NCBI GenBank assembly: GCA_000231825.2 | Contig: JH720379.1 | Location: 51,659-113,894, forward strand | DNA: 62,236 nt | Reading direction: 5' to 3' | Source of the DNA: Tetrahymena elliotti 4EA | Taxonomy: Eukaryota; Ciliophora; Oligohymenophorea; Hymenostomatida; Tetrahymenidae | Shown here: piece after piece, positions 36,475 through 49,611 of the stretch | How positions within the stretch are numbered: position 1 is the first letter of the stretch | How the letters are laid out: each line of letters begins with the position of its first letter | Notes under the pieces: model-generated | What the model was told of the DNA's origin: nothing | Databases searched by the model: none | The model's input: the letters and a program-made list of their open reading frames with translations, nothing else | Program-made: the position numbers and the translations under genes

Positions 36475-38727
36475 ACTTTGTAATACAACTAAGCCATTTC
36501 TTCTGATATTTGATCTTACACAGGTGCTTTGCTGTATGAAAATAGAGTTGTAGGAACTATAAAATTTGATTACTACCAAGTTAAATTTAGAATTTGGAAT
36601 TACTATAAAGATATTGATCCTTCTACTCCAATGATTTAGGTACAATCCTGCATATGTGATGCCAAGTTTATCCATCATCAATCTCTCAATCAATATACCT
36701 CCTCAAAATTGTATTATTTCAGTAAGTCCATCTTCAGGAGAAGCTCTCAAGACTATTTTTACTATCTCAAACAATAGTTGTACTGATGAAGATCTCCCTT
36801 TGACATACCAGTTCTTTTACTACAATAGTGATGTAGATTATTAATTAGAAAAAAATTCACCTTGAATATTACAAGAAGATTAATAGCAGATAAAACTACC
36901 GATTTGATTATGAGCACTATACTTCCATAGGGGAGTTTTGTTATCATGAGACAAGCTATGGACTCTTTAACTTGGTGTATCTAATAGTACTTAATCTGTT
37001 GAAGTTTATGGGTAGAATAAAACAGAAGAAGATTATTACTCAATAGAGAGCTAACTTATTTTAGAGTCTTAATAAAATGTAAAGTATGAAAATGATTATT
37101 TAGTAACTTTGAATATCATAAATGAAGACTTAACCAAGAATATTCAATACTAATCCTAAAAGATAAATACCCTAAAAGATTAGCTCATAACAGATTTGTA
37201 TGCTATGTCACTTTAACTTCCAAAATTTCTTTCAACTTTTGTGAATAAAGTTACAGCATAATTACAGCAATCGCTTTTAAATTCGACATAAAATTAGAAT
37301 ATTAAATTTACAATTAAACAAGTTAAATATTTATTAGCAAACAGAGACATTTTAAAACTATGTGAAATAATTTGAAAATATTGTTAAGAATTTTGAATAT
37401 TCACAAAATAAATTGATTTCTATGTTTATCAATAGCTCAGATTCTAATTAACAAGATCTTTCAGTAATATCTTATAATTTTATCAACCCAAAAGAATATA
37501 ATATGGTTTGTTTACAATAAAATGATGCAGAGTGGTCAAGTAAAGACTGTGAAATTCTTTAAGTAAGTGATGATCAAATGTGCTTTTCCAAAGCATAAAA
37601 GCCAACAACAATAATAGAAGGTTTAGATGACATGTTTTTGATGAACAAAAATATAGATACAATTCTAGGAAAATAAGGATTCTTAAATCTATAGAATTTT
37701 AAAGATTTCTATATATATGCTGTCTTTTGGACTATAACAGCTTTTACAGTAATATAATTAATTCTTTATTTAGTTGGAAGGCCTTTAGACTTTAAATCTA
37801 GAGTAAGGTAGAGTGTTTAAATTTATCCTTAAGAACAACTTAATGAATAACAAAATGACAAAGAAAATCCAAATAAAGCTCTACCAACACTATAATTTGA
37901 TAATGAAGAAAACTTAATTGAATAGTCTCCATTATCTAAAGAAAAATATAAAGAATAGTAAATAGAAAGCAAAATAAGTGGAAATGTCGTAAATGAAAAG
38001 TATAAATCATCTGTTATATCATTTCAGACAAATCCTCTTTAATCAGGTAGATGAAAAAGATTTTAGTTTAGAAGTAAACAAAATGAAATTAAAAGTTTGA
38101 ATTATCTTTCTTAAAATAAATTAGGAGATAATTAACTAAATATAGAAAAATAATAATCTGATTAAATTTAAACAACAACTACCAACTCATAAGATTAGAT
38201 TAAAGACTGATATGATTCTTAAACTTTAGGTAATAAAATTGCTATCTTTTAAAGTTTAACTTACCTAAATATGAAAATTTAATTTCGAGGCCAACAAAGT
38301 TTGCTTTATTTTACTTAAAAAGCATACATACTTTAGCTATATCAACTCTTTTTTCTGATTACAATGATATTGTATAGATTATTGCAGCATCTTTAACTAA
38401 TAGCATAGTTTTAGGAGTTGGCTCTGCTATAATCTAATTCACATATAAATTAGGGAAATTTGGTAAAATTATTTCTGTAATAAAATTATTCTACATAATT
38501 TTGGCAGTGTTTAGTGGAAAAAGTGTCAATGAATCTAATAAATTCATATTTTTTTTTAGTTTATCTTTTTTTTTCAGATTTGTTATTTGTTAAGGTTTTG
38601 ACGTCTATCTAGCTTAATGAATCTGTTTGCTAAAAAGCTCTTTGAATGTAATCAGACATCATATTTTTATGATAAAATGTTTAATCTTTTATAGATTAAA
38701 TAAACCATTAATATTTTAGATGTATGA
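36475..38727 (+). pseudogene. truncated, frameshifted copy of the REJ/GPS receptor 3' half
   Basis: Aligns by eye over its whole length with the gene at 42631-49279, from about 46559 onward (e.g. GAAAATAGAGTTGTAGGAAC, TATGTGATGCCAAGTTTATC). Relative to that gene there is a 14-bp deletion after GATTTAGGT (near 36640), a 1-bp deletion at CACCTTGAATATT (near 36862) and an extra T at GGACTCTTTAAC. A ~400-bp deletion lies around 37300, and further deletions before the last membrane segments. The N-terminal signal, cysteine-rich repeats and most of the ectodomain are absent. It is therefore a duplication that has decayed, not an expressed receptor. High nucleotide identity in the best blocks suggests moderate age. 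Confidence 0.85.
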
Positions 38728-39261
38728 AATCTAACAAATAAAGTAAAATATTTGATATTTTTTGTTATTTGTTTGTTTTTTGGTAATCCATATGTTGTTT
38801 AATTTTTTCTTGTTTTCAACATTTAACAAACTAAACAATTTTATGAACACATTAAAATTATCTTTGTATTAACAAATTCTTTTTCATAAAATTTTACTGA
38901 AACTTGCAATAAATTTATGTTTTTCACATAGGAGATTACTTAACTTCTTAATAAAGTTTTATATTAGATTTCTACAATAACATAATATTTTAAACTATTA
39001 AAAAATTTAATTAATCTAATTGAGAGCAAATTCCTTTATGTTAAAAAATCTTAATTTTACTTATATAATTAGCAATAAATCATAAGAAAAATAATGCACT
39101 ATTAAAGTTTACAAATCTAAATCAATGTTTTAGTTGTTGAATTAAGTGATCTGTAAATAAATGGTAATATTGCTGTAGATAAAAGTTTTCTGATAATAAA
39201 TAGAAATTATTTTTAAATAGTCTAAATGATGTATAATATTAAAATCTGCAAATAACTGCTG
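38728..39261. other. spacer, no supported gene
   Basis: AT-rich sequence downstream of the receptor pseudogene; nothing recognised. Confidence 0.55.
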
Positions 39262-39377
39262 TAATATACCAATTAAAGTCCACCCCACATTTTTAAAATA
39301 TGTTTTTTGAGTAGGGGTTTCTTATTAGCTGATACCCAATTTTGAAAGGGGGGAGAGGGGTTCTAATTGGTATATTA
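39262..39377. mobile_element. 116-bp element with 14-bp perfect terminal inverted repeats (MITE-like)
   Basis: Left end TAATATACCAATTA (39262-39275) and right end TAATTGGTATATTA (39364-39377) are exact inverted complements. Just inside, the left has a C-rich string (GTCCACCCCAC) and the right has GGGGGGAGAGGGG, so the inverted relation continues imperfectly. There is no coding capacity. The ends are TA-bounded, as in Tc1/mariner-derived MITEs and some ciliate eliminated elements. No second copy was noticed in the window, so the mobile-element label is tentative. Confidence 0.5.
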
Positions 39378-42300
39378 AGGTAATTTATTTATTTAAAACT
39401 ACACACTGCTTTTAATTAAATAAATTAAATTTGTAAGAAAAAAAATATTTAATTTCAAAATAAAAGATAATTTTCAAGGATATTTTAGAACAATATTTTA
39501 ATAATAGAATTTCATTTTTTATTTTTATAAATAAGAACTAAAAAATGAAAGAAAGAGTGTATTTCTCAATTATTATCTAGGAGTTATAAAGCAAAACAAC
39601 AGGATTTTTTTAGTAATAAAAACAAATAATTCTTAAATACCTACTAAGTATGAAGAAATTTTTTTGTATAAAAAATAATAATGTAAGAGATATACTACTA
39701 ATTGAAGGAGTTTACTTAATAAATTGAAAGATATTGAACTTAATAATCTAAAAATTTAGAAAAGTAAGGTTCTCTCTCTATTTCTAAACGGAATATAAAT
39801 GTACTGCTTCATGTTGAGACAAATACAAATCTATGAATCAGTACCCAAATTAAAAGTAGAGTTAATTTTCTAATTCCTCATAGAATTATTTCATAAGGAT
39901 TATCCTTTTACATGTCATTAATTTAGCAATATAAGATTAGTAGATATTAATTAATATATAGTATCAACAATAGAATATTGCAAAAGAACAAAAAAAATTT
40001 TAAATACATTTTTAAAATATTAATAATACTAACTAAAATCTATTTAATTGTTTTTTATGATTTAACTTATGATTGCAATCATGCTTTCTTTATCAAAAAT
40101 AGTGGACCTTTTTCTGAAGATATTTTATTGAATTTATACCTCAAGATATTGTTAAGTAAATTGTCACTGTAAAATGTACAAAAACCAAGCAAAAAAATGG
40201 GAAAATTAAGTTAATTATTTAGAATAAATTAAAGGAAGAATGTCTTTTCATTAAATTAAACACATGAAAGAAACTCATCATGAATATTTGTGATTTTTAA
40301 GGAGAGATTGTTATAAGTAATAAGTTTTAATATTAAATAATTTTGTGATTATGGAAAAACAATGTAAAAGATTGATGTAAAAATAAAACGCCAAATTAAC
40401 ATTAAAGGAAATATAATATCTACTATTTGAAAAGCTTAAATACCTTATTTTATTTAGATTGAATAAGACTATGAATTATAATACCAAAATTAAATTTATG
40501 ACTTTTTTTACATTTCAATTAATACGATTTCTCTCTATCTTTTTAATTTATTAATTATTTAATCATAAGTTTATTTACAACTTACATTCAGAAGGTCAAG
40601 GTATTTTTTTTTAAAATTAAAGTCATATCTTTCTGTGAGGATTAGTTATTTAGGTTATTATAACACATAATGCTTACTTGATTTAGAAATGAAACCATAT
40701 AAAGCATTCTGTTCATTTTTCTTACAATTAAATTTAGCTTTTCGTCAAATGGTATGTAGTTTGATTTTCCTTTTGATAGTTTATTTATTTACATTAATTT
40801 TGTTTTCACCTTTAAAATTTAGTTATTTTGAAATGGACCTATCTCTATTTAATACATTTGAAGTAGAGAAAAACTTTAAATTTAATAAGTTATAAATTAT
40901 GCCTATAATCTCTTTTCCAGAATGAATATATAAAGATTCAAGAGCATTAATATTAATTATTCGTCTCAAAAAAATAAATCAAAAGATTTTTTTCGGACTG
41001 TATTTTCATAATTCTATCTACCTTTCCTTTAATAATTTAATAAAATAATCGACTTAGTTTAAATTAACAATTTCACTTTCTTTTTTGATATTTTCCAGAT
41101 GGCCTGACTTTCAAGTGATAGATATGTTGTATAGCAATAAAGTGTCATAAATATTTAACTAAAAACTTAGAAAATGGATTTACAATATTTATTATGATGC
41201 TATTATAGTTTATGTATTCATTAATGTTAAGGAAATTTTATGTAAAATTAATTAATCCTTAAATGAATATTCATCTTAAAGTTTGTATTTATTGTAAACG
41301 AATTATCGGTTAAAACATATTGTTCTATTAAATTATTTTGAAAAATATTGTATGTATTCACTAGAAATATGAAAGAGGGAGGGATACAACAAAAAGTTAA
41401 GGAAAAATCTAAGAAAAAGTGAATAAAAACAATAAAAACTTTTTAATAGTCCTTAAATAATTCTAATATATGACTTACTTTCTTTAATATGTCTATGAAT
41501 AAACTCTTTTCCTAATAATTATCTCATTTCACTGACTTAATTTTAGAATGATTATTGCTATACAGATTTTTTTAGGAAAAAGGATTGGTAAAAAATGAAA
41601 TTTACAAGTAGGAAAGACATCATATAAAGATGTAACATCAGCTAAGGTACAAACTCTGCCTATATAACCTAAATATTGTAATAAGTTTTATAAAGAGAGA
41701 GAGAGAGAATGCTAAAATAAATTCGCTTCTTGCCTGCAATCGCTTTGAGAATTCACAAAAAGAAAAATAAATTCTGCATCAATTAGATAATAATTATATT
41801 CATTATAAAATATTTTTTAACATATCATTTATTTAAGGTATTTTTTCAATTATTTCAAACTATTTAAATTGGAGTTCATGTAATCATCATAAATGGCAAA
41901 ACATAAAAATAAACTAATGATTTTCTAACAGAGTTATTTTGTGTAAATAACCTTTGAGTTTCTAAATATTTATCTCTTTAGTCTATGGATAAACCAAATA
42001 GTATCTTTCAGAAATCATAAAAAGTCTTCTTGATTTATGTTTTGGAAATTATTTAATTCAGATTACTTTTCAACTTTACTTTTAATGAAATCTCTTCTGT
42101 TTATTTAGTGCTAAGCAAAAAGTAACAAGATAAAAAATTTTAAGGAAGTTACTTTACTTATTAGGATAGTATGTTAAGCAGTAAATAAATATGGATAAAA
42201 GTACCAATAAAATTGAAATTCATAATATTATTTTATAATTTCATTTGCTTATTATTTAAGTCAAACTATTTTTTTATTTATGCATTATACTAAAAAAAAT

Positions 42301-42630
42301 AAATTCTATCTTTCCCTATTTTAAAAAATACAAAAAATTTGATTGATTATTTTAATTAAAAACAAATATTTGTTTATTTTTTATCAATATTTGGTTTTTC
42401 ATCTATTCCAATAAATTTTTTTGAAAAATTTGTTTACTTACACATTCTAAACTACACAAAATTTTTGAATTCCTTTAATATGTACAAAAGAAAACTCCTT
42501 CTTAATCAAAAGGTATATCGAATTATTGAAAATCAAAAAGATAAAGAACACATGAAAAAAGATAAAAGAATAATGTTTAGATATTATTAAACTAACATAA
42601 ATATTCTTAAAAACCAAAAAAAAAAAGTAA
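39378..42630. other. long gene-poor spacer
   Basis: About 3.2 kb with no convincing gene. TGA-free frames at 39546-39727, 40689-40895 and 41597-41950 are hydrophobic or low-complexity and within chance expectation for a one-stop code. A (GA)n microsatellite lies at about 41695-41708. This is the upstream region of the receptor gene. Confidence 0.5.
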
Positions 42631-45600
42631 ATGAGAGAAATATTATTTCTAGCTATTTATCTGATAATATGTAAAATTTTTAAAGTTAAAAAATAAAGGA
42701 AAATTTAAAGTAAGAATATGTTTTAATAAGCAACATATGCTGAGACTGAAGAACAGTTAAAAAATCTCTTTGAATAAGCTTGTGATAATAGTATTGAATC
42801 TAATTATTTTGATCCAAAAAGTAAAACATAAATGATTAATAAATATTTTATTAGATATGATTTTAAATATAATATTTTATAGAGTCTAAATGCATTATTG
42901 GTTATTCCAGTTCATCTTTTGTTGTTTAATCAACACCGATATCTTAATAATATGTTAGTTATGGTTTAAAATATGTTACATCTAATCCATGTAATCAATT
43001 ATAATCTTAAAATACAAATTGCATGGGTACTTATTATGATTTAACAAGTGGTTCATGTATGGCAAACTCTTATATCAAAATAGAATATACATCGTAATTT
43101 CATTATTAATATTTTAAAGGTTTTTTTGTTTAAAAATAATTTTATTTTATTAAATAAAGGAAAATGGTTATAGAAAGGTTTTTTTATTTTGATAGGTATT
43201 ACTTACCAAATTATAGTTATCCAGGAGGTAGTTAGGTGTAAAACGAATATCTGATAAATGGCCTTAGTCTTATTTCAATGTATGATCATGGATGTAGCAA
43301 TAATTTTCATACTAGATAATTTGTAAGAAGCCTTGGTACAAATAAATTAACACTTGAATATTAAATTTATGCTCCTGGTGGTTCAACATAAGCTATTTTA
43401 TATACTATGGCTATGCGTGTTTTGTTCAGGGTATTGAAATATTAATTTTAAATTCAATTTCATTTCAAAAATTTTATCATAAAAATATCTTTGATTAATT
43501 AAGCATTAAAAATAGTTTTTAATATTTTTTTCTATTAAATATCTACAAGATTTTTATGCAAATGAATAAGAAATAATCTGATTATTTTTTTTAAAAAATT
43601 AAATTTATATTTTTTAAATAGTGCCCTTCTAACTGTGACAGTTGTGATGAGAATGGTTGTACAAAATGTACAGCTGGATATAAAGACCCTCCTGTAAATG
43701 GAGAATGTTTATTGTGCAATGCTTCTTGTGCCACTTGTGATTCAGTTAATACGGATAAATGCACATCCTGTGCAAACGGTGAATACATAAATGAATAAAC
43801 TTTTTTGTGTGTCAAATAATGCAACTAAGATGGCTATTACATAGATTCAACTTAGAAATATTGTAAAAAATGCATGGATAAGTGTTTAACATGTGTAGAT
43901 TCAACTAGCTGCAGTAGTTGCAAAGATAATTATTATTTATAGGGAAGTAATTGCTTAGAATGTGATAGTAATTGTAAAACTTGCAAAGATAACGCTACTA
44001 ATTGCTAATCATGCAATCAATATTATTCACTTATTAATACTACTTGTGTTAAATGTGATGATTCTTGTTAAGAATGCTCAGGAACTTAAATTGATTAGTG
44101 TACTATTTGTAGATAGTCTGGATACTACATTTTTGTAGGTAGTAATTCAAACAATAATAAATGTGTCTAAAATTGTGATTTAACTAAGAATTATTATGAA
44201 GACAAATCAAATTCTTAATAATAATATTGCAGAGAGTGTCTTCCATTTTGTAAAACATGCACAAATGGAACTTCTTGTGTCGATTGTATAGATGGTTATT
44301 ATAAAAATTTAAATACTAATTTATGTGAGCTATGCCATGAAACATGCTAAACTTGCAATGGAACCTCTGATAAAAATTGTTTGACTTGTAAAAAAGATTT
44401 ATTTAGGTAATTAGGCACAAATCTGTGTGTAAAAGAATGTGACACATCAGAATTTAAGAACTAATAATTGTAATGTTAACAATGTAATAGTTTATGTGAA
44501 AAATGTGATGGACCAACTTCTAATGATTGCTTAACTTGCAAAACGGATACTTACCTTTTTAACAGAACATGTGTCCAAATATGTCCAAATGGATATTAAA
44601 TAAAACCTAACGCTCTTGAGTGTGAAGAGTGTTTGGATATATTTAAATGTAAAAATTGTTATGAAACATGTTAATTATGCACTCAAGGATAAATTTAAGC
44701 TTAGAAATGCAAAACTTGTTACAGTGAAACAAGAGAGCTAGACTCATAAAATAATTGTGTTTGCAAAAACTCTTTAGATAAAAGAGATAAAGATCTATTT
44801 TACCATTGTAGTTATTTAAATATTGCAGTGTTAAACATCTACTTAAGTGAAATAAAACCTTTGTTAACAATTGATTTTGGGTCACCTATACAAGAGATAG
44901 TGAGCTCACCTGATTAATTATGTCATTAAATTTTTGAGGATGTTACTATTAATTTACTTGGGATAGATTGTAAATGTCAAATTAGTGGAAATCTATTGTT
45001 TGTTAATTTATGTAAACATTTTCATTTAATTTTTAACTTAATTTTTTACTTTAATTAGCAAACTCTTCAACAGTGATGGAAAATGATAAATTAATTTTAA
45101 AGAAAGGAGTATTATAATTTTCAGGATAAAGTGTATTTATAGATACCTTTTACAGAAATCAAGTTTACTAAAATCCTCCAGGAAATCCTGACCTACAGTT
45201 TCAAACTAACTTCATAGAAAACACATGCAATCCTCTAATTATCTCTCTTTCTGAATTAAAAAATGATGCTCAAAGAGGTTTTGCTAATTTTACTTGGTCT
45301 TTACAGTCAATTTCGGGTACATAAGAAGAATAATTGATAAAAAACATAAACTAAACAATGATTGCTGCAAGTTAAATTAAGAATACTACACTCTACATAA
45401 ATCCCTCTGTTCTACCTCCAGATTAGAATATTACAATTAAATTTAACTATTTGCTTAAAGTAAATAAAATTGGAGGACAGGTATTTACTATTACTTATAA
45501 AAAAGAAAAAATTATTAGAATAAATTATCAGTAATCTATTTATCCACCAATCTATAGGTAATATATTAATCAATTACTTAATTAATCCAAGATTTAAATA

Positions 45601-48600
45601 GACCTTAATTAATTTTAGTTTATTGAAAAATTATTTTTGTTTGTTTTGAGCTAAAATAATATTTAATATTTTATTATTTAATGAACACATTTATTTTTAT
45701 CTAATCATAAATATTTTTTATTTAGGTATACAGGCATAAGTTTCTTCTTTTAGTCATATATTGAATCCTGTGAATTTGGGATAAGTACTTACTTTAATGA
45801 ACCAACTGATTTATAAATTGTTTCACCTCAGTTATCAACAATTGAGCAGATTATTTAGAATAGAAAATAATCTAGCTTTTAATTAGATATACCTCCCTAT
45901 ACTTTACCTTCAAATCAGACATTTACTTTTAATGTAACGAATACAATCCTTTTTAATTTCAAATTCTAATTCAAGGATTTTTGAGAAAAAAATTATTTAC
46001 TTTTAGCTGGAAAAACGGAAAATAGAATTAAATTTGATATTTTTGATTTTATCTAAAAATAAAATATTTTATAAAATTTAGATGATTTTAAATTTGAGCT
46101 CTAACGATAAAATAAAGACTACTAAAACTATCTCAATTGATGTTTAAATCTCTAAACTGTTTCTTTCAATACTTGGAGGTTCAAATTTTTAATTTAGCTA
46201 TTAATAATAGTTTAACTTAGCTTCAAAATTCAGAGACTATGAAACCTAAGATTAATCAGATAAGGGTGTTACTTATTCTTGGGATTGTAAAAGTCTTTCA
46301 AGTGTTGATGGTATTTGCTATAATTACAAAGGAGATTTGCTTTCCATTTAGCAGGGCATAAGTACAGTTACTTTACCAGAAAGAGAACTTAAGCCTTATA
46401 CTGCAATAGTATTAACAATTCAAGCATAAAAAGAAAAGAGGTCAACAACTTTTTTTGCAACTTGCTTATTTACAGAGTTTGATATCCCTGCTTTAACAGT
46501 TTTATAACCTTTGGATCAATAAAATAACAAACTTAATTTAAATTAAGACCTTTACTTCACTTTGTAATATAACTAAGCTATTTCTTCTGATACTTTATCT
46601 TATGCTGGAGCGTTGTTATATGAAAATAGAGTTGTAGGAACTATAAAATTTGATTACTACCAAGTTAAATTTAGAATTTGGAATTACTATAAAGATGTTA
46701 ATCTTGCTTCTCCAATGATTTAGGTTAGATTTTCTGCCTACAATCCTGCATATGTGATGCCAAGTTTATCCACCATCAATCTCTCAATCAATATACCTCC
46801 TTAAAATTGTATTATTTCAGTAAGTCCATCTTCAGGAGAAGCTCTCAAGACTATTTTTACTATCTCATACAATAGTTGTACTGATGAAGACCTGCCTTTG
46901 ACATACCAGTTCTTTTACTACAATAGTGATGAAGATTATTAATTTGAAAAAAATTCACCTTGGAATATTACAAGAAGACAAGTAGCAGATCAAACTACCA
47001 ATTTTATGATGAGCGCTATCCTTCCATAGGGGAGTTTAGTTATCATGAGCCAAGCTATGGACTCTTAACTTGGTATATCAAATAAAACTTAATCTGTCTA
47101 AGTTTATGGATAGAATAAAACAGAAGAAGATTATTACTAAATGGTGAGCTAACTTATTGATTATTCTTAATAAAATGTAAAATATGAAAATGATTAGCTG
47201 GTAACTTTGAGTATAATAGGTGAAGATTTAACCAAAAATAGTCAATTCTAATCATAACAAATTAATAGTCTTAAAGGTAAGCTGGTAACAGATTTGAATG
47301 CCATGTCACTTTAACTTCCAAAATTTTCTCTTCTATCAACCTTTGTGAATAAAGTAGTAGCATAATTATAGTAGTCACTGATAAATTCTACTTAAACTTA
47401 AAAAAGCTCAATTTATAATCAGCTTAGCTATATCTTAAAAAATGTAGAATTAAGTAAGGCAAACAACAATTAAACAACTCTATAATAGAATAATGATATT
47501 TTATTACAAAACCTTATAGACTCTTTTAAAATTTTAAATTCTACTGTCAAATAAGGCAGTGATTAAATAGATTACTAATACTACAACAATATATCTTTAA
47601 AAATAGGAAATATGCTTTCTAATAGCACTCTTCCAAATGAAGGATCTCTTTTACTATAAGGAAACTTATCATCTTTATTATCTGATACAATAACCTAAAA
47701 AAATATCTACAAATATGCTATTCCACTTAACTAGAATGAAGCTTCAAATTCAACAAATATTTTAAATATTGTGAGTAATACATTTGAGAAAAATATTTAT
47801 GAGGAAACAGAAACATTTTAAAATTATGTAAAATAATATGAAAATGTGACAAAGAATTTTGAATATTCAAAAAATAAATTGATTTCTATGCAAATAAATA
47901 GCTCAGAATCTAATTCATCAAACATATCAGTAATAAAATATAACTTTGTCAACCCAATAGTGAGTAACAAATATAATATGACTTGTTTACAATAAAGTGA
48001 GGCTGAATGGTCAAGTAAAGATTGTGGAATTTTGTAAGTAAGTAATTCATAAATGTGTTTTTGTAAAGCATAAAAACCAACAACAATAATAGAAAGCTTG
48101 GATGACATGTTCTTGAAGAATAAAAACATTGACACAGTTCTAAGTGGTTAAGGTTTAGAGAATATATCAAATTTTAAAGATTTTTATAAATATGCTATAT
48201 TCTGGACTTTAATAGCTTTTACAATACTAGAATTTATTCTTTATCTAGCTGGAAGGTCTTTAGATTTTAAAACTAGAGGAAGGACGAGCATATAAGTTTT
48301 TCCATAAGAGTAACTTAATGAACAATAAATATAAAATGAATAAAAATAAGAATACAATAACTAATTAATAGCTCAACCAAATCTACAACTCTAGAATATG
48401 GAAAATGTAATTGAACAGTCACCATAATCTATGCCGATCTAATAAGAATAATAAATTGAAAGCAAAAGAACTGTAAACCTAGAAACTGAAAAATAAAAAT
48501 CATCTCTTGTATCATTAAAAATAAATCCTTTATCATCAAATAGAATAAAGAGATTTAGGTTGAGAGACAAACAAAATGAACTAAAAAGTTTGAACTGCCT

Positions 48601-49279
48601 TTCTTAAAACTAATTAGGAGATAATTCACTCAAATAATCATAATAATAAGATTAGATTTAAACCATAACTACCAGCTCTTAAGATTAGATGAAAGATGGC
48701 TAAGATTCTTAAGATTCTTAAACTTAAGGTAACAAAGATGCCATCTTTAATAAGTTACCTTACATAAAAAAAATAGCCATATTTCATTCGTTCTTCAGTA
48801 TTTTTTATCTCTATGATGAACTAATTTCTAGGCCAACTAAGTTTACTTTATTTTACATAAAATGTATACACACTATTGCTATATCGACTCTTTTTTCTGA
48901 ATACAAAAATACTGTTTAGCTTATTGCAGTAGCTTTAGTCAATAGTATAGTCATGGGAGTTGGCTCTTTTCTAATCTAATTCACTTATAAAAAAGGGAAA
49001 ATTGGTAAAATTATATCTGTATTTTTCTAAATGGTATTATCTCTGATTTATCTTTACATAATTTTGGCAGTGTCTAGTGGAAAGAGTGTAGGTGAATCAA
49101 ACAAATTCATGCTTTCTTTTATATTATCCTTTTTTATAGATTTAGTGTTTGTTTAGGTATCGACATCGAACTTAATGATTTTGCTAACTAAAAAGCATTC
49201 CTATTAAACAAAATATTGTTTTGCCAAAATCTATGATATTTTAGAGATTAGGTAAACTATTGATGCTCTTGATGCATGA
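42631..49279 (+). CDS. cysteine-rich / REJ-like / GPS-like / polycystin-1-like membrane protein, 1976 aa, seven exons
   Basis: Exons 42631-42820, 42883-43093, 43196-43430, 43622-45011, 45059-45557, 45726-45933 and 46082-49279; 5931 bp, phases consistent. MREILFLAIYLIICKIFK is a signal peptide. Residues 213-~600 are Cys-rich repeats with CxxCxxC spacing (CPSNCDSCDENGCTKC), furin-like/growth-factor-receptor type. From ~690 to ~1300 is a large ectodomain. It holds the REJ signature near residue 1150 (IPPQNCIISVSPSSGEALKT, then TDEDLPLTYQFFY). Around 1546-1585 a GPS-like motif is seen: C-x7-W-x4-C then CFC, but with AQKPT where the self-cleaving HLT would be. TM1 is at ~1615-1637, then a Gln/Ser-rich cytosolic loop. 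About four more TMs follow from ~1825, led by ISRPTKFTLFYIKC, like polycystin-1/PKDREJ. No PLAT domain was seen. Likely a surface sensor or adhesion receptor. Confidence 0.82.
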
Positions 49280-49611
49280 ATGATAATGATAAAAATTAAA
49301 ATAATAAATTTGATATTTTTTATTTTTTAATTTAATTATTAATTTTGTGTAACTAACTTGTTTTTTTTTTGTTTGAATAATTATTTTTTGACTTAAATTT
49401 ATTAATTTTGGAAAAAAGATTTTTTTTTTTAAGAAACATGTAAAAATTTATGATAAAATTTCACAAAATTTTTTATAATTTTTAAAGCTTGAAATTTATT
49501 AATTAGATTGTTAGTTTTTTAAGAAATATGTAAAAAGATATAAAAATAAAAAAAGAAATCAAATAAATAAACAAACACAAATTATATTTTTTTTCTTTTC
49601 AGATTTCAAAA
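49280..49611. other. convergent intergenic spacer
   Basis: 332 bp of AT-rich DNA between the receptor's TGA and the TGA of the minus-strand leucine-rich gene; it must hold both 3' ends. Confidence 0.6.

Noticed and set aside
41597..41950. ~118-codon plus-strand frame
   Set aside because: Low-complexity, includes a GA microsatellite, no domain; within chance for this code.
43591..43824. 77-codon minus-strand frame
   Set aside because: Antisense shadow of the cysteine-rich exon of the receptor gene.
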